In this document: one piece after another, positions 14,005-14,933 of the stretch
Numbering within the stretch: the stretch's first letter is position 1
Layout of the letters: every line of letters starts with the position of its first letter
Assembly (NCBI GenBank): GCA_964607835.1
Contig: CAZSLL010000023.1
Coordinates: forward strand, 1 to 14,933
Direction: 5' to 3'
From: DAOVFN01 sp964607835
GTDB lineage: Archaea > Aenigmatarchaeota > Aenigmatarchaeia > QMZP01
Length of the DNA: 14,933 nt
Notes under the pieces: model-generated
The model's input: only the letters and a program-made list of their open reading frames with translations
Databases searched by the model: none
Told to the model about the DNA's origin: nothing
Translations under genes and position numbers: made by a program

Positions 14005-14012
14005 GTTATACC
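14005..14012 (-). promoter_or_regulatory. TATA-like box of the pilin operon
   Basis: GGTATAAC on the minus strand, about 22 bases before the ATG at 13986. It overlaps the last codons of the upstream 78-residue gene. Confidence 0.45.
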
Positions 14013-14242
14013 TCGAGTATGGTTATCCCGGACTCCCTGTATTTCCTTAGCTGACCAGGGGAAAAGAACTCCCACGGGCTATTTGCGTCAGGGCCTGCTA
14101 TGAACTGGTAGTCTCCAAGCTCACCGGAAATCCCGTTCCTGTAGCCTTGACCCCTGAACACGCTGGCCACTTCTGTAATAAGCCTGGTGTCAGTGCCTGG
14201 CTGCGCTACTACACGGAAATTCCTGGAATGTATTTGTGTCAT
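14006..14242 (-). CDS. Orphan small protein, 78 aa
   Basis: 78 residues from the ATG at 14242, which has an excellent Shine-Dalgarno (AGGGGTGA, 4 bases away). A longer form would need a TTG at 14269 and is not favoured. The protein is soluble, with a beta-like start (NFRVVAQPG) and an aromatic, Gly-rich middle (GELGDYQFIAGPD, SPWEFFSPGQL). No Cys or known motif is seen. It lies just upstream of the pilin operon on the same strand, with its own TATA-like box, so read-through into the pilins is possible. Family not recognised. Confidence 0.65.
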   Translation of the reverse strand: MTQIHSRNFRVVAQPGTDTRLITEVASVFRGQGYRNGISGELGDYQFIAGPDANSPWEFFSPGQLRKYRESGITILEV

Positions 14243-14246
14243 TTGT

Positions 14247-14254
14247 TCACCCCT
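14247..14254 (-). promoter_or_regulatory. Shine-Dalgarno choosing the ATG at 14242
   Basis: AGGGGTGA on the minus strand, 4 bases before the ATG. It rules against the upstream TTG start. Confidence 0.65.
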
Positions 14255-14274
14255 GTAAAGTAAATACAATGTAC

Positions 14275-14284
14275 GCTTAAATAG
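14275..14284 (-). promoter_or_regulatory. TATA-like box of the 14006-14242 gene
   Basis: CTATTTAAGC on the minus strand. Transcription would start around 14254, leaving a leader of about 12 bases holding the Shine-Dalgarno. Confidence 0.45.
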
Positions 14285-14293
14285 GTTACGTGC

Positions 14294-14512
14294 CTAGCGA
14301 CGGGAATCCCTCAAGCGGGGTACATGCATTGCTGAAAGGTACTCTATCTGGACCATTGAAATGGTCTTGTAAAGGTAGGAAACCGGGGCAGCCAGGAACC
14401 GGTTCTCTCCTGTCCGGAACACAGGGCACATATCATCAAGGATATGCTCCACAGCATAGGGGATATTCTCCCGGTCCACGTACACTTTCTCTATGACTCC
14501 TTTATCGCTCAT
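14294..14512 (-). CDS. Orphan small protein, 72 aa
   Basis: 72 residues from the ATG at 14512, starting MSDKGVIEKVYVDREN and ending PRLRDSRR. It has one Cys, a beta-like IEKVYVD stretch, then helical AVEHILDDM and LYKTISMVQIEYLSAM segments. The frame is open upstream to a TTG at 14590. A TATA-like box 26 bases before the ATG at 14512, and the absence of a Shine-Dalgarno, favour the shorter leaderless form. Codon use is AT-richer than in the housekeeping genes, as for the other orphans here. No family recognised; it could still be a chance ORF. Confidence 0.5.
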   Translation of the reverse strand: MSDKGVIEKVYVDRENIPYAVEHILDDMCPVFRTGENRFLAAPVSYLYKTISMVQIEYLSAMHVPRLRDSRR

Positions 14513-14534
14513 CAGGTCTGAGATTGCTGTAAGG

Positions 14535-14543
14535 TAATTAAAG
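14535..14543 (-). promoter_or_regulatory. TATA-like box of the 14294-14512 gene
   Basis: CTTTAATTA on the minus strand, 26 bases before the ATG at 14512. Confidence 0.4.
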
Positions 14544-14572
14544 CGTATCGGGTGATGGCCTCTTTTTATCCC

Positions 14573-14580
14573 TTTAATTA
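14573..14580 (+). promoter_or_regulatory. TATA-like box in front of the GC-rich structured region
   Basis: TTTAATTA on the plus strand, about 25 bases before the abrupt change to GC-rich sequence at 14598. This is the spacing expected if an RNA starts there. Confidence 0.4.
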
Positions 14581-14597
14581 GACAATACAAGTAAAAA

Positions 14598-14933
14598 GCC
14601 GGGATTTGGGCCGCCCCGAAAATGCGGTTCGTAGCGGCCCGCCCTGCTCAGATGCCCAGGGGCGTATCAAACCGACACGTGGGTAGGTGGTGTCAGTTAC
14701 CGTTGAGGGGCATCGCGGCCAGGCCCTGGGAAAACCCCTCTTTCCGGGTTCCCTCTCCCTGGCTTGGAAAAAACGCGCCCCTCCAAAGAGGCCTCAGTCG
14801 AAAGTGAAAGCATATGGAGGGACGCGACATGCCCCGGTTCCCCTTATCAGAACCCGGACGCATGCTTAGCAGATGCCGGGCAGGATTTCGTAAAGGCCCG
14901 GCACCGCCGCGTGGGACCGGCATGCCTCTGAGT
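14598..14933 (+). ncRNA. Candidate structured non-coding RNA (partial, runs off window)
   Basis: This stretch is GC-rich, has no convincing protein in six frames, and holds many perfect complementary arms. They are: 14608-14614 with 14634-14640 (7 bp); 14651-14657 with 14708-14714 (7 bp), enclosing GACAC/GTGTC at 14674-14678 and 14690-14694; 14718-14723 with 14758-14763 (6 bp); 14744-14751 with 14850-14857 (8 bp, long range); 14774-14784 with 14816-14826 (10 pairs and one mismatch); and 14874-14881 with 14896-14903 (8 bp). The 14718/14758 and 14744/14850 pairs cross, so either a pseudoknot or alternative folds are implied. The strand is chosen from the TATA-like box upstream. The class is unknown: the RNase P GAGGAAAGTC and SRP GGAA-loop motifs were not found. 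Confidence 0.5.

Noticed and set aside
14668..14690. CAAACCGACAC followed by GTGGGTAGG, resembling a conserved stretch of 23S rRNA
   Set aside because: Only about 11 bases match. The highly conserved sequence that should follow in 23S rRNA is absent, and the rest of the region does not align from memory with any rRNA part.
14840..14860. TATCAGAACCCGGA resembling the 3' P4 strand of RNase P RNA
   Set aside because: The partner GAGGAAAGTC block is absent from both strands of the region. The complementary CCGGGTTC has a different context, so the match alone is not enough.
14693..14923. Open frames in the GC-rich region at the right edge
   Set aside because: They look like by-products of high GC: several frames are open at once, the translations are Arg/Pro/Gly-rich without fold-like pattern, and perfect helices explain the sequence better.
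1..14933. tRNA genes, CRISPR arrays and insertion sequences
   Set aside because: No T-loop/acceptor arrangement in the intergenic gaps, no regularly spaced repeats, and no transposase gene were seen. The only mobile element is the intein.

Overview
The window looks like a piece of an archaeal chromosome. It carries archaeal information-processing genes: DNA topoisomerase I, both subunits of topoisomerase VI, the RsmA/KsgA rRNA dimethylase, a DRG-type GTPase and a HerA-like ATPase. It also encodes three proteins with archaeal class III (pilin-type) signal peptides. Most transcription units have an AT-rich TATA-like box about 25 bases upstream of the start codon and no Shine-Dalgarno, the pattern of leaderless archaeal mRNAs. 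The phylum cannot be fixed from the sequence alone; a DPANN or euryarchaeal lineage is a guess.

Layout. Bases 1-2131 (minus) hold topA, whose 3' end runs off the window. A 78-base divergent promoter with a perfect 16-base palindrome separates it from a plus-strand pair: a 52-residue Cys-rich protein and an SGNH hydrolase. A small orphan minus-strand gene follows (3037-3288). Then comes a minus-strand block with top6A and top6B, which abut, and rsmA. From 7113 the plus strand carries the DRG GTPase, a VIT1/CCC1-like membrane protein, a membrane-anchored endonuclease related to Holliday junction resolvases, and a small unrecognised Cys-containing protein.

Bases 9493-12105 (minus) encode a HerA-like ATPase. 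A 438-residue intein with a LAGLIDADG homing endonuclease interrupts its P-loop. Divergent from it is a Shine-Dalgarno-led pair of small unrecognised proteins. Next, on the minus strand, is a three-gene operon of class III pilin-like proteins (12667-13986), then two short orphan genes.

The last 340 bases (14598-14933) are GC-rich, show no convincing protein, and contain several nested perfect helices. They look like a structured RNA that continues past the window. I could not match it to RNase P RNA, SRP RNA, tRNA or rRNA, and it is the best candidate here for something undescribed.

Together the window is mostly core genome: DNA topology control, ribosome maturation, and DNA translocation or repair. 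It also has a surface-filament operon, one selfish intein and several unknown small genes.
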